DNA of 64,000 nt, from positions 1 to 64,000 of the forward strand of contig CAXBMB010000007.1 in assembly GCA_963976695.1 (NCBI GenBank), written 5' to 3'. The notes beneath the pieces were generated by a model. It searched no databases and was not told the DNA's origin. It was given only the letters and a program-made list of their open reading frames with translations. Of the stretch, positions 18,152 to 27,224 are shown in pieces. A program made the position numbers and the translations under genes. Position 1 is the first letter of the stretch; each line of letters opens with the position of its first letter. This stretch comes from CAXBMB01 sp963976695. GTDB lineage: Bacteria > Pseudomonadota > Alphaproteobacteria > Kiloniellales > DSM-21159.

Positions 18152-18300
18152 AGGTACCATCAAGTCGCCGACAATCATCTACTCTAACGTCCTGCCATCG
18201 ACCGAACCCGGTGCGCGGACAGCGTTTCGATTGCAGGCGGTTTGCGCGCCAACACAGGTTCGAGCCGAGCCGGCTTTTGTCACCCTTTTCGAGGGTGATT

Positions 18301-18380
18301 CACGACAGATAAGACGCGCCAAGCGCTGCTGTAGATAAGACGCGCCAAGCGCTGCTTTCTTAGTCGATCACACGCTAGAA
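18301..18380 (+). repeat. Dispersed repeat upstream of cvpA with internal duplication
   Basis: Contains two exact 24-nt copies at 18307-18330 and 18333-18356 (core GACGCGCCAAGCGCTGCT), followed by GTCGATCACACGCTAG at 18364-18379. The same core and end appear at 6506-6546 and, in part, at 32241-32268 (CACGACAGAT then GACGCGCC). It ends just before cvpA and may lie in its leader. The remaining intergenic sequence from 18152 shows no gene. Confidence 0.7.
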
Positions 18381-18388
18381 GGACAGAC

Positions 18389-19087
18389 ATGGATTCCTTT
18401 CCGATCAATGCCCTGGATCTCATGGTCTTTGCCGCGTTGCTTATCTCAGCCCTCTTGGCCTTCAGCCGCGGCTTGGTGCACGAAGTGCTGTCCATCGGCG
18501 CCTGGATCGGCGCGACAATCGTGACGCTGTACGGATTTATTCCCGCCCAAACCCTGGCGCGCCAGTTCATTCCCATCGACCTGGCGGCTGACATCGCCGC
18601 CGGCGTGGCGCTTTTTTTGCTGTCGCTGATTGTTTTTTCGCTGCTGTCGCGCGCGCTCGCCAAACGGGTTCAGCAAAGCAGCTTGGGCGCCTTGGACCGG
18701 ACCTTGGGGCTGCTCTACGGCCTGGTTCGGGGGGCGGTAATCGTCAGCCTTCTTTGGCTCGCCTTCACCACCTGGCTGCTGCCTGCCGAAGACCACCCGG
18801 CCTGGCTGCGCGAGGCCAAAACGCGCCCACTGATTGATGCGGGCGCGGACACCTTGATCGCCCTGGTGCCGGGTAATCTGCGCCGGCAAACCAGCAGGGC
18901 GGTGGAAAGTGCTTTACAAAACGGTGACAAGGCTCTTGAAACAGGCCGTATAGTGCAGGAACTGTTGCAGCCCAAGACGGCGTCCGAGCAAGAACCGGCA
19001 GCAAAAAACGGTGCATCGGACGCGGGCGCGGGGTATACCGAGGGGCAACGCGAACAGTTGGATCAGGCCATTGAGGCCTTGCAGTAG
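18389..19087 (+). CDS. cvpA: CvpA family membrane protein
   Basis: Inner-membrane protein of the CvpA family, found upstream of purF in many proteobacteria and needed for colicin V production and envelope stress tolerance in E. coli. The 232 residues begin with four predicted membrane helices (LDLMVFAALLISALLAFSRG, SIGAWIGATIVTLYGFI, AAGVALFLLSLIVFSLL, LYGLVRGAVIVSLLWLAF), including the conserved R-G-L-V-H/E motif. The C-terminal 80 residues are soluble and polar. It precedes purF by 18 nt. Confidence 0.92.
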   Translation: MDSFPINALDLMVFAALLISALLAFSRGLVHEVLSIGAWIGATIVTLYGFIPAQTLARQFIPIDLAADIAAGVALFLLSLIVFSLLSRALAKRVQQSSLGALDRTLGLLYGLVRGAVIVSLLWLAFTTWLLPAEDHPAWLREAKTRPLIDAGADTLIALVPGNLRRQTSRAVESALQNGDKALETGRIVQELLQPKTASEQEPAAKNGASDAGAGYTEGQREQLDQAIEALQ

Positions 19088-19105
19088 GGTAAAGGCGCGG
19101 AACCC

Positions 19106-20572
19106 ATGAGTTCATCACTATCCACCCACCCCTTCGACGACGACAAACTGCGTGAAGAGTGTGGTGTTTTTGGCATTTTCGGCTCGTCCGATGCCGCCGC
19201 TCATACGGCGCTGGGACTTCACGCGCTCCAACATCGTGGCCAGGAAGCCGCCGGCATCGTCGCCTACGACGGCGAGCGCTTCAACAGCCACAAGGAACTC
19301 GGCTTGGTCGGCGATATCTTTTCCGATCAATCCACCATGGCCCGTCTCACCGGCAGCGTGGCCATGGGGCACAACCGTTACTCCACCACCGGCGACACGG
19401 AAATCCGCAACATTCAGCCGCTGTTCGCCGACCTGTCCATCGGCGGGCTGGCCATTGCCCACAATGGCAATCTGACCAACGCCGGCACCCTGCGCCAGGA
19501 ATTGGTTCGCCGTGGATCGCTTTTCCAGTCCACCATGGATTCGGAGGTTTTGATCCACCTGATCGCCACCTCGCCCTGCGACAATGTCATCGACCGCATC
19601 GCCGACGCCCTGGGCAAGATCGAGGGCGCCTACTCCCTGGTGGCCATCACCGAAACCTCGATGATCGGCGTGCGCGACCCTTACGGCGTGCGTCCGCTGG
19701 TGCTGGGGCGGCTGGACGATGCCTACCTGCTGGCCTCGGAATCTTGCGCGCTGGATATTATTGGCGCCGAACTGGTCCGCGACATACAGCCCGGGGAAAT
19801 GGTCATTCTCGATGGCGGCGAACCCAAGACGCGCTTCATCTCGGCCAACCTCAAGCACAAGCCCTGCATTTTCGAGTACATCTACTTCGCCCGGCCGGAC
19901 TCGGTGATGGAGGGCAAGTCCATCTATCAAGCGCGCAAGAACATCGGCCATGAATTGGCCCAGGAGTCGGGGGTTCCCGCCGATGTGATCATCCCGGTGC
20001 CCGACAGCGGCGTGCCCTCGGCGCTGGGCTATGCCGAGGAATCGGGCATTCCCTTCGAACTGGGGATCATCCGCAATCACTACGTGGGCCGCACCTTCAT
20101 CGAGCCAAGCCAGGAGATCCGCAACCTGGGTGTGCGGCTGAAACACAACGCCAACAAAACCAAGATCGCCGGCCAAAGAGTGGTCCTGGTGGACGACTCC
20201 ATTGTCCGCGGCACCACCAGCCGGAAGATCGTCGAAATGGTCCGCGCCGCCGGGGCGACGGAAGTTCACATGCGCATCGCCTCGCCGCCCACCTCCTACT
20301 CCTGCTTCTATGGCGTGGACACACCGGAGAGAAAGCACCTGCTGGCCGCTACCATGACCATCGCGGAGATGGCCGAACACATCGGCGTCGATAGCCTGGC
20401 GTTCATTTCCCAAGATGCGCTCTATCGGGCCATGGGCGAAACGCTGCGCAATTCCGAAAACCCGCAATTTTGCGACGCCTGCTTTACCGGCGACTATCCG
20501 ACACGTTTGACCGACGAGGAAAACCCAACCCGGGCGCGGCCGTCGATGCTCAAAGAACTAAAGCGGGCCTAG
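19106..20572 (+). CDS. purF: Amidophosphoribosyltransferase
   Basis: First committed step of purine synthesis: PRPP plus glutamine to phosphoribosylamine. The 488-residue protein has a short propeptide ending before Cys19 (EE-CGVFGIFG), the glutaminase residues in GHNRYSTTGD and IAHNGNLTNA, and the PRPP-binding VVLVDDSIVRGTTSRKIV. It is co-oriented with and 18 nt from cvpA, the usual cvpA-purF pair. Confidence 0.97.
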   Translation: MSSSLSTHPFDDDKLREECGVFGIFGSSDAAAHTALGLHALQHRGQEAAGIVAYDGERFNSHKELGLVGDIFSDQSTMARLTGSVAMGHNRYSTTGDTEIRNIQPLFADLSIGGLAIAHNGNLTNAGTLRQELVRRGSLFQSTMDSEVLIHLIATSPCDNVIDRIADALGKIEGAYSLVAITETSMIGVRDPYGVRPLVLGRLDDAYLLASESCALDIIGAELVRDIQPGEMVILDGGEPKTRFISANLKHKPCIFEYIYFARPDSVMEGKSIYQARKNIGHELAQESGVPADVIIPVPDSGVPSALGYAEESGIPFELGIIRNHYVGRTFIEPSQEIRNLGVRLKHNANKTKIAGQRVVLVDDSIVRGTTSRKIVEMVRAAGATEVHMRIASPPTSYSCFYGVDTPERKHLLAATMTIAEMAEHIGVDSLAFISQDALYRAMGETLRNSENPQFCDACFTGDYPTRLTDEENPTRARPSMLKELKRA

Positions 20573-20580
20573 CGCCAGAT

Positions 20581-20603
20581 CGGTTCAAACAGCCTGGCCG
20601 GAT
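20581..20603 (+). repeat. CGGTTCAAAC repeat, half-site after purF
   Basis: CGGTTCAAACAGC followed by CTGGCCGGAT closely matches the left half of the palindromic repeat at 43655-43692 (CGGTTCAAACAGC then TTGCCGGAT). The right arm is missing here. It lies 8 nt after the purF stop. Confidence 0.6.
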
Positions 20604-20654
20604 GATCTATTTGTTGGGCTTGGGGCGCGCCGACCAAAGGAGTAGCGGGATTTC

Positions 20655-21170
20655 ATGCTATCGCGTCTGGTCAATGGGGTCTTCTCAGTTACCGGCGCTG
20701 CTGGATTCAGCCAGGCTCCCGGCTTTCTTGTCCAGTATCAACAGCAGTTGGCCGGCCGCCTGGCGCAGGTAACCGACGATCTTTCCGCGCTCACCGACGC
20801 GGCCCAGCGCCTGGGAATGACCGCCGAGGCGTTCCTGGCGCTGGCCGATCAGGAACAAGGCGTCTACAGCGCGGCGCTGATCGCCGGGGCAAGGCAGGCG
20901 CTGAATGACCAGGCAGCGCTGCAAGCCGCCTACGATGCCCTGACCGCGGCCCCGGCTGCGACCCGGGGCCTCACCTTTCTACAGTACCTTGACGAAGCCG
21001 TGGTTCGCGATACTCTCGCCAACTTCGCACCCGTGGTGCCGCTCACGCTTGAGGGCCTACTCTACGCGGGGGCCGGCCTGCTGGTCGGCGTGGGTCTCTT
21101 TGCGCTGCTCGACAGCGCGGCGAGGCGAACTTGGCAGGGTATTTTCCCACGCCCGCAACAGAAAACATGA
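20655..21170 (+). CDS. DUF2937-like membrane protein
   Basis: 171-residue protein resembling DUF2937 family members in length and layout. A hydrophobic N-terminus (MLSRLVNGVFSVTGAAGFSQAPGFLVQYQQQLAGRL) leads into a helical, Ala/Leu-rich body. One clear C-terminal membrane segment follows (LEGLLYAGAGLLVGVGLFALL), then a short basic tail. The function of the family is unknown. It lies 82 nt after purF, and its stop overlaps the next dehydrogenase start (ATGA), so the two are coupled. Confidence 0.6.
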   Translation: MLSRLVNGVFSVTGAAGFSQAPGFLVQYQQQLAGRLAQVTDDLSALTDAAQRLGMTAEAFLALADQEQGVYSAALIAGARQALNDQAALQAAYDALTAAPAATRGLTFLQYLDEAVVRDTLANFAPVVPLTLEGLLYAGAGLLVGVGLFALLDSAARRTWQGIFPRPQQKT

Positions 21171-21961
21171 TAGAGACTTTTCCGATGACAAAGGCTGAAA
21201 CCACCTCCCCCCACGCCCAGGCCACAGACGCGAAGAAAGCCGTTGGCGATCGTCTGACGGGCCGGACGGCGGTCATCACCGGCGCGTCCCGCGGCATTGG
21301 TCGGGCGGTGGCCCGGCGGTTTGCCGCCGAAGGGGCGCAAACCATCCTGATCGCCCGCACGGTGGGCGCGCTTGAGGAACTGGATGATGAGATCCGCGGC
21401 GACGGCGGCCTGAAGGCCACCTTGGTGCCGTTGGACCTGCGCGACGGCGAAAAGCTCGACGCCCTGGGGCCCGCGCTGTTCGAACGGCATGGACATCTGG
21501 ACATCCTGGTGGGCAACGCCGGCATGTTGGGGCCGCTTTCGCCACTCGGCCACATTAAACCGGAGATTTGGGAGGAGGTTTTCCAGGTCAATGTGCACGC
21601 CAATTTCCGGCTGCTGCGCACCTTGGACCTGCTGCTGCGCAAATCCAGCGCCGCCCGGGCGATCTTTGTCACCTCCGGCGCCGCCCAGTCGGCCAAGGCC
21701 TATTGGGGGCCCTATGCCGCCACCAAGGCCGCCCTGGAAGCCATGGTCAAGAGCTACGCCAAGGAGGTGGACTCCTTCGGGCTTAAAATCAACCTGCTCT
21801 CGCCCGGACCGATCCGCACCAACCTGCGCGCTGATGCCTTTCCGGGTGAAAACCCGCTGTCACTGCGCGCGCCCGAGGAGATCACCGAGTCCTTTGTCGA
21901 ACTGGCGGAAGTCGCCTGCCAGCGCAATGGCGAAACCATTGACCTGCACTCGGCTTCTTAA
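21167..21961 (+). CDS. Short-chain dehydrogenase (YciK-like)
   Basis: SDR oxidoreductase of unknown substrate. It has GASRGIGRAVARRFAAEG for cofactor binding, DILVGNAGMLGPLSPL, the catalytic Ser in FVTSGAAQSAKAYWGPYAATKAALEAM with its Tyr/Lys, and NLLSPGPIRTNLR. It resembles the YciK-like SDR that follows purF in other alphaproteobacteria. The start was taken at the ATG overlapping the upstream stop (21167, MIETFPMTK); the ATG at 21185 is an equally possible start. Confidence 0.88.
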   Translation: MIETFPMTKAETTSPHAQATDAKKAVGDRLTGRTAVITGASRGIGRAVARRFAAEGAQTILIARTVGALEELDDEIRGDGGLKATLVPLDLRDGEKLDALGPALFERHGHLDILVGNAGMLGPLSPLGHIKPEIWEEVFQVNVHANFRLLRTLDLLLRKSSAARAIFVTSGAAQSAKAYWGPYAATKAALEAMVKSYAKEVDSFGLKINLLSPGPIRTNLRADAFPGENPLSLRAPEEITESFVELAEVACQRNGETIDLHSAS

Positions 21962-22058
21962 AATCACGCCCGGCAGCCGCACGATCAATCGGTCCCACAG
22001 CGGCTGAATTGGGACGCCGGTCCCTCCGCACGCCAGCACGGCAGGAGAAGAACAAGCC

Positions 22059-23135
22059 ATGGCCTCGTCACACCCGGCCGCACCGGACTTAATGACGGCG
22101 GCTTTTCTGCGCCAGGCCAAGGCCTGCGAGGATCTTGGCTCGCCCTTCACCGCCTTGGTCTGCACGCTTTTCAGCCAGCGCCACCTGTCGGAGGGCGCCG
22201 TGCGGACGCGGCTGGAAAACTGGCCGGGCGATCCTTCGGCCGACGGCGACGCGGTTCCCCTGCGGCTGGCCGGCGCGCTGCACGCCCTGGTGCTCTCCGG
22301 TCGGGCGCCCTTTTTGGCGGCAAACTATCCCGGCCACCAGCCAACCCCCGACAGCGACGGGCTCTGGCAGGCGATCGATCATGCCCAGCAAGACCACGGC
22401 AACTTTATTCTGCAGCGCCTGAATCTGCCGCCACAAACCAATGAAGTCCGACGCGCGGCCGTGCTGCTGCCGGGCTTTCTATCGCTGGCCCATCGATACC
22501 AGCGCCCGTTACAGCTTTACGAAGTGGGGGCCAGCGCCGGCCTCAATCTTTTCTGGGACAGCTATGGCTACGATCTCGGCGGAACCCGCTGGGGACCGGA
22601 TAATCCCCCGCTTTTTCTGACTCCCGACTGGCAAGGCCCGCCGCCGCCGCGCGCCGAGATCACCGTCGCCGGCCGCGCCGGCTGCGATCTCGCGCCCCTG
22701 GACCCCGGCGACATGAGTGATCAACTGCGCTTGCTGTCCTATATCTGGGCGGATCAGCAGGACCGGGTTGCCCGCACGCTGGCCGCGTTGGAGGTCGCCG
22801 CCGCAAGCGACATTCGCGTGACCAAGGCGGACGCTCTGGTTTGGTTGGAAAGCCAGTTGGCGAACCGGCCGGAAGGCAGGCTATCGGTGGTCTATCACTC
22901 CATCGCTTGGCAATACCTGCCGCCGGCGGCCCAAGCGCGCGGCGCGGCGATCATCGCGCGCGCCGGACAGGCGTCAGGCCAAGACAGCCCGCTGGCCTGG
23001 CTCCGCCTGGAAGGCGATGGCCAACAACCGGGGGCCGCGCTCCTGCTTGACTGCTGGTCCGCCGGCGTCAAACAGGAAGAAACGCGCTTACTGGCCCGGG
23101 CCGACTACCACGGCCGCTGGATTCACTGGATCTGA
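22059..23135 (+). CDS. DUF2332 family protein
   Basis: 358-residue cytosolic protein matching the DUF2332 family: an N-terminal helical region (FLRQAKACEDLGSPFTALVCTLF), the conserved TNEVRRAAVLLPGFL, the LQLYEVGASAGLNLFWDSYGYDLGG motif, and the VVYHSIAWQYLP segment near the C-terminus. The GASAGLNL and YHS motifs look like a degenerate methyltransferase-type Rossmann fold, but no function is established for the family. It is convergent with der. Confidence 0.82.
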   Translation: MASSHPAAPDLMTAAFLRQAKACEDLGSPFTALVCTLFSQRHLSEGAVRTRLENWPGDPSADGDAVPLRLAGALHALVLSGRAPFLAANYPGHQPTPDSDGLWQAIDHAQQDHGNFILQRLNLPPQTNEVRRAAVLLPGFLSLAHRYQRPLQLYEVGASAGLNLFWDSYGYDLGGTRWGPDNPPLFLTPDWQGPPPPRAEITVAGRAGCDLAPLDPGDMSDQLRLLSYIWADQQDRVARTLAALEVAAASDIRVTKADALVWLESQLANRPEGRLSVVYHSIAWQYLPPAAQARGAAIIARAGQASGQDSPLAWLRLEGDGQQPGAALLLDCWSAGVKQEETRLLARADYHGRWIHWI

Positions 23136-23179
23136 GGGCGCAGCGGCAGCGCTTTCGCCTGCGACAAGCGGCGGCGTCA

Positions 23180-23217
23180 CGGTTCAAACAGGGTCACTTT
23201 ATGATCCCGTTTGAACC
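23180..23217. repeat. CGGTTCAAAC palindrome between DUF2332 gene and der
   Basis: Perfect 9-bp arms GGTTCAAAC and GTTTGAACC, with further imperfect pairing inside (GGGTCA against TGATCCC). It lies between two convergent genes, 45 nt from one stop and 20 nt from the other. There is no T-tract. It shares its arms with the elements at 20581 and 43655. Confidence 0.75.
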
Positions 23218-23236
23218 AATCCGACTCGAACCGCGC

Positions 23237-24715
23237 CTATCGCTTTTTCCGGTTGGCGTAGGGGTTTTGACCCTTTTTCAGGTGGATGCGAATGGGAATC
23301 CCCGGCAACTCAAAATCTTCGCGCAGGGCATTTTCCAAATACCGCAGGTAGGAGTCCGGCAAATGCTCCGGATTGGTGCAGGAAATGGCAAAGGTCGGCG
23401 GGCGGGTCCGGGCCTGGGTAATGTACTTCAGCCGGATACGACGGCCGCCGGGCGCCGGCGGCGGGTGGGCTGCGGTGGCGTCTTCAAGCCAGCGGTTCAA
23501 CGGGGAGGTTGAAAAGCGCTTGTTCCAAATCTCATAGATGGCGAAGACCGCATCCATCACCTTTTGGGCGCCGCGCCCTTCCAAGGCCGAAAGCGTGACA
23601 ATGGGGATCCCCTTTGTCTGCGGGAACGACCGCTCCAGCCGATCTTCAACCTGTTTCAGGGCCAGGGCGCGATTTTCGCAAACATCCCATTTATTCAAAG
23701 CGATGATCAGCGCCCGGCCTTCATCCACCACCCGGCGCGCGATGGTCAGATCCTGCTTTTCCATGCCCAGGTTCACATCCAGCATCAACACCACCACATG
23801 GGCATAGTCCACCGCCCGCTTGGTGTCGTTGGCTGAAAGCCACTCGACCCGGTCGTCGACCTTGGACTGTCGGCGTAGGCCGGCGGTATCGAAAAGCTTG
23901 ATGGCCTGTCCCTTGTAGGACCATTCAACCGAAATGGAATCTCGGGTGATGCCCGCCTCGGGGCCGACCAGCAGCCGCTCCTCGCCCAGCAGATGGTTGA
24001 TGAAGGTGGATTTGCCGACATTGGGCCGCCCGACCACAACCAGTTGCAGCGGACCCGAGGGTCGAGCCTCCGGGCTGTCGTCGTCTTCGGCGGCCAGCTC
24101 CTCGCCATTGGCCGCGCGCGCCTGACGCTCGGCTTGCGCGCTTTCCTCGGCCAGCCGCTGCGCCTCGCGCGCGGTTTCTTCCTGCCGCTCCGCCGCCTCA
24201 ACCTTCACCTGGACATGCTCAAAGATCGCGTCGCGCAGGTCGCTCAGCCCCAGGCCATGTTCGCCGGAAATGCCAACCGGTTGGCCGAAGCCCAGCGCAT
24301 AGGCCTCGCCCAGGCCCATTTCCGCCGCCAGGCTCTCTGCCTTGTTGGCCGCCAAGATCACCGGCGTGCTGCTTTTGCGCAGCAGTTTGGCGAAGTATTT
24401 GTCCAGCGGCGTCAGGCCGGCACGGGCATCGACCAAAAACAGCGCCACGTCGGCCTCCTCGATGGCGCGCTCGGTTTGCCGGCGCATCCGGCCTTCCAGC
24501 GTCTCATCGGTGGAATCCTCCAACCCGGCGGTATCCATGACGCGAAAGCGAAGGTCGAACAGCCGCCCCTCGCCCTCCCGCCGGTCACGGGTCACGCCGG
24601 GCTGGTCATCCACCAGCGCCAGTCGCTTGCCGACAAAGCGGTTAAATAGGGTCGACTTGCCCACGTTCGGACGGCCAATGATGGCGAGGGAAAAAGTCGG
24701 TTGTGATGTGGACAT
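23237..24715 (-). CDS. der: GTPase Der
   Basis: Double-GTPase needed for 50S ribosome assembly. The 492-residue protein has two G domains, each with G1 GRPNVGKST, the G3 motifs DTAGLEDST and DTAGLRRQS, and the G4 motifs NKAE and NKWD. The C-terminal KH-like domain includes RLKYITQARTRPPTF. The linker between G domains is longer and more acidic than in E. coli (about residues 170-210, Glu/Ala/Gln-rich), usual in this group. The ATG at 24715 was preferred over 24748. It follows bamB after a terminator-like hairpin. Confidence 0.96.
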   Translation of the reverse strand: MSTSQPTFSLAIIGRPNVGKSTLFNRFVGKRLALVDDQPGVTRDRREGEGRLFDLRFRVMDTAGLEDSTDETLEGRMRRQTERAIEEADVALFLVDARAGLTPLDKYFAKLLRKSSTPVILAANKAESLAAEMGLGEAYALGFGQPVGISGEHGLGLSDLRDAIFEHVQVKVEAAERQEETAREAQRLAEESAQAERQARAANGEELAAEDDDSPEARPSGPLQLVVVGRPNVGKSTFINHLLGEERLLVGPEAGITRDSISVEWSYKGQAIKLFDTAGLRRQSKVDDRVEWLSANDTKRAVDYAHVVVLMLDVNLGMEKQDLTIARRVVDEGRALIIALNKWDVCENRALALKQVEDRLERSFPQTKGIPIVTLSALEGRGAQKVMDAVFAIYEIWNKRFSTSPLNRWLEDATAAHPPPAPGGRRIRLKYITQARTRPPTFAISCTNPEHLPDSYLRYLENALREDFELPGIPIRIHLKKGQNPYANRKKR

Positions 24716-24895
24716 AAGTCTTCCAAAAGCGATCAAGAGAGAGCTCACCGAGGGTACCGGCCAGGGACCCGGCCCGATCAGCCTACGTCCCTTTTCCCGG
24801 AAATGGCAGCCGCCACCGCGCCATCGCCGATCACGGTCCGCTTCTTGCGCCGGTTACGACCGCGGGGACGTTTCTCACCAGGAAAAACCATAAAA

Positions 24896-24938
24896 ATAGG
24901 GAGCCGACGCTGCTTGTACAGCAGTCCAGGCTCCCTAT
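24896..24938 (-). terminator. Terminator after bamB
   Basis: A perfect 10-bp outer stem (ATAGGGAGCC/GGCTCCCTAT) encloses a second stem (CTGCT/AGCAG). On the minus strand it is followed by TTTTTAT. It sits in the 301-nt gap between bamB and der and separates the two transcription units. The rest of that gap holds no supported gene. Confidence 0.85.
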
Positions 24939-25016
24939 CAAAGGTCTTCTTAGCAGTCGCAGGCAACCGCCCCGCCAGGGGTTCCGCGCCGAGCGTGTGA
25001 TCAGAACCGATGAACG

Positions 25017-26363
25017 CTAGCGATAGGCCAGAAGCTCGCCGCTCTCGGTAAGGAAAAATATCGTATCGTTGGCGACGACCGGCGAAACCGCCACCCCTTC
25101 GGGTAGCGAGATCTTGCTGATTTCTTCGCCGTTATAGGGCGAGAGCGCGCGGGCCTCGCCAAGTGACGAGGCAACGATCAGGCGATCCCCAGCAAGCAGG
25201 GGTCCCTTCCAATTGATCAGGCCCTCCTTGTTTTCCGGGTCCTCAAAGCGTGGCAAGGGCGTTACCCAAAGCACCTGGCCGGTGGCCCGCAACAGGCCCA
25301 CCACTTCGGCGTCCTGGGTCACCAAAAAAATATAGTTACCCACCACCCAGGGCATCTGCACGCCGCCAATTTCGGCTTCCCAGATCCGCAAACCCCGGCG
25401 CAGGTCGATGGCGGCCATGCGGCCTGAATTGCTGACCGCATAGACGACACGATCATCCAGCACCGGCAGGGCGCGGATATGGGCGATATCCTCAGCCTGT
25501 CCGCCGCGGCGCACCGCCGACAGCGAATCATTCCACAGCTCCCGGCCATTGTCGGTCAACAGCGCGACAATCTCGCCGGAAGTATAGGGAACGATGGACA
25601 CCTTGCCGTTGCTCGCCGGGCTGGCCGCGCCGAGCAGGCCGGCCGTCTCCTGAATGCCGGTCTGGCTGTAGAGCAGTTCACCATCGCCGGTGTCCAGGAC
25701 TTCCAAGCGATTGTCCAGGCTGATCATCATGACCTTGCCGTCAAGGACCGTCGGCGCGCCACGCACCGGACCTGAGACGTCGGTCTCCCAGATGACCTCG
25801 CCGCTGTCGGCGGCAAGCGCGAAGGCGCGCAGGAAACCCGTCGAAACGTAGAGTCGGCCCTGGTCATAGGCCAGACCGCCGCCAAAGTAGCCGTCTTCCT
25901 CGTCTTCGGGCGCCAAGTCCTTGCGCCAGATCAGCCGGCCGTCGCTGACCGAGAACGCCGAAATTTGCGAGCGCGCGTCCATGGTGTAGACCACGCCGTC
26001 GACCACCAGCGGCTGAGCCAGGATGCGGGCGTCGCTGTCCCTGCCCTCGCCCACCGAGGTCCGCCAAACCAATTGCGGATTGTCCCCGACATAGAGGTGG
26101 CCCATCAGATGCTGCGGATTGCCGCCGGCTTGCAGCCAGTTGGTTCCGGCCAGCGGCGCCGGCAGCGTCACCTGCTGCCCGGCCACGTCCGGGTCGGCGA
26201 CAATGGTCTGATCCAGGTCCAGGATGGTGATCCGCTCACCCGGCAGGGGCGGCGGTTCATTTTCGCCCATCCAGCCACTAACCTGAGAACAACCCGACAG
26301 CAGCAGGACGGCCAGCAGGGCCAGCGCGGGAACAACCCGGCGACGGAAACTCTGTTGCCCCAT
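25017..26363 (-). CDS. bamB: Outer-membrane assembly lipoprotein BamB-like
   Basis: PQQ-type beta-propeller lipoprotein, probably part of the BAM complex inserting outer-membrane proteins. The 448-residue precursor has a signal peptide ending in lipobox LLSG-C25. Repeated propeller blades follow, with motifs such as GRLIWRKDL, GEVIWETDVSGPVRGAPTV and RGLRIWEAEI. It is 6 nt after the TPR protein gene on the same strand; a TPR protein-bamB-der order is widespread. Confidence 0.88.
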   Translation of the reverse strand: MGQQSFRRRVVPALALLAVLLLSGCSQVSGWMGENEPPPLPGERITILDLDQTIVADPDVAGQQVTLPAPLAGTNWLQAGGNPQHLMGHLYVGDNPQLVWRTSVGEGRDSDARILAQPLVVDGVVYTMDARSQISAFSVSDGRLIWRKDLAPEDEEDGYFGGGLAYDQGRLYVSTGFLRAFALAADSGEVIWETDVSGPVRGAPTVLDGKVMMISLDNRLEVLDTGDGELLYSQTGIQETAGLLGAASPASNGKVSIVPYTSGEIVALLTDNGRELWNDSLSAVRRGGQAEDIAHIRALPVLDDRVVYAVSNSGRMAAIDLRRGLRIWEAEIGGVQMPWVVGNYIFLVTQDAEVVGLLRATGQVLWVTPLPRFEDPENKEGLINWKGPLLAGDRLIVASSLGEARALSPYNGEEISKISLPEGVAVSPVVANDTIFFLTESGELLAYR

Positions 26364-26369
26364 GGGCCG

Positions 26370-27014
26370 TTACTCCGTCAAGCTTGCCAGGAGCTGGGCG
26401 GCGCGCCCGCGCACGCCTTGCGCCGCATTGGTGTCATCGATGATGGCCTGCAATTCCTGCCGCGCCCCCTCCAGGTCACCCTTTTGCAGGGCCAGCAGCG
26501 CCAACAGCTCACCGGCCATGGCGCGCAAGGAATTGCTCGGGTCGGTCAAGGGCGCCAATCTCTCGGCCAGGCCGTCGATCTCACCTAAATCCAAGCGGTG
26601 CTGGGCGGCGGTCAGAATGGCGACGTCGCGCGTCAATCCATCGGGAGACTCGGCGGCAATGGCGTCCCAAATCTTCAACGCCCCATCCAGGTCGCCGGCC
26701 TGCACGCGCAACCGCGCTTCCTGGAAGGCCGCCAGTTGGCCATAGCCCAACTCGCCGGGCTTGGCCAGTTTCGACACCTCGTCGAGCGCCGCTCGACTGT
26801 CGCTGGATTTCTGCACCGCCGTGAGCGCCTGGAAATAGGCCTGGGAGGCGGCCAGGCGCTGGTTTTCCTGGTAGCCCAGCCAGGCCTGCCACCCGCCAAC
26901 GCCAATCACCACGGCCAAGACGCCGCCGATCGCAAAACTGCCATACTTTTTCCAAAGCTGGAGATACTGCTCCTTGCGGACGTCCTCATCGACTTCGCGG
27001 AAAATATCGCTCAC
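26370..27014 (-). CDS. YfgM-like tetratricopeptide membrane protein
   Basis: 214-residue inner-membrane protein: a short cytosolic N-terminus (MSDIFREVDEDVRKEQYLQLWKKYG), one membrane helix (about residues 27-47, FAIGGVLAVVIGVGGWQAWL), and a periplasmic helical region with TPR-like repeats. In E. coli YfgM is a periplasmic chaperone-like partner of the Sec translocon encoded just before bamB, and the position here (6 nt before bamB) is the same. Confidence 0.85.
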   Translation of the reverse strand: MSDIFREVDEDVRKEQYLQLWKKYGSFAIGGVLAVVIGVGGWQAWLGYQENQRLAASQAYFQALTAVQKSSDSRAALDEVSKLAKPGELGYGQLAAFQEARLRVQAGDLDGALKIWDAIAAESPDGLTRDVAILTAAQHRLDLGEIDGLAERLAPLTDPSNSLRAMAGELLALLALQKGDLEGARQELQAIIDDTNAAQGVRGRAAQLLASLTE

Positions 27015-27224
27015 GCCGTCACCCTATCATCATCATTGAAATGCACTGCTTCACCTGATTTTCCGCTCAACGGCGCACCCGAACCCAGGCCCGTCAAGAG
27101 AATTGGCGGCTAACATAGCCCGCCTCTCAAGCGAAGACAAACAACATGGCGCCGGAAACACAGCTTGGTCAATCAGCCGCCGCAAAACCGGCAAGCAATG
27201 CCGACGTCGAAAGCGGGACTCCGA

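Noticed and set aside
24778..24966. 62-residue basic open frame on the minus strand between bamB and der
   Set aside because: It runs through the strong terminator hairpin, has no recognisable family and no clear ribosome binding site.
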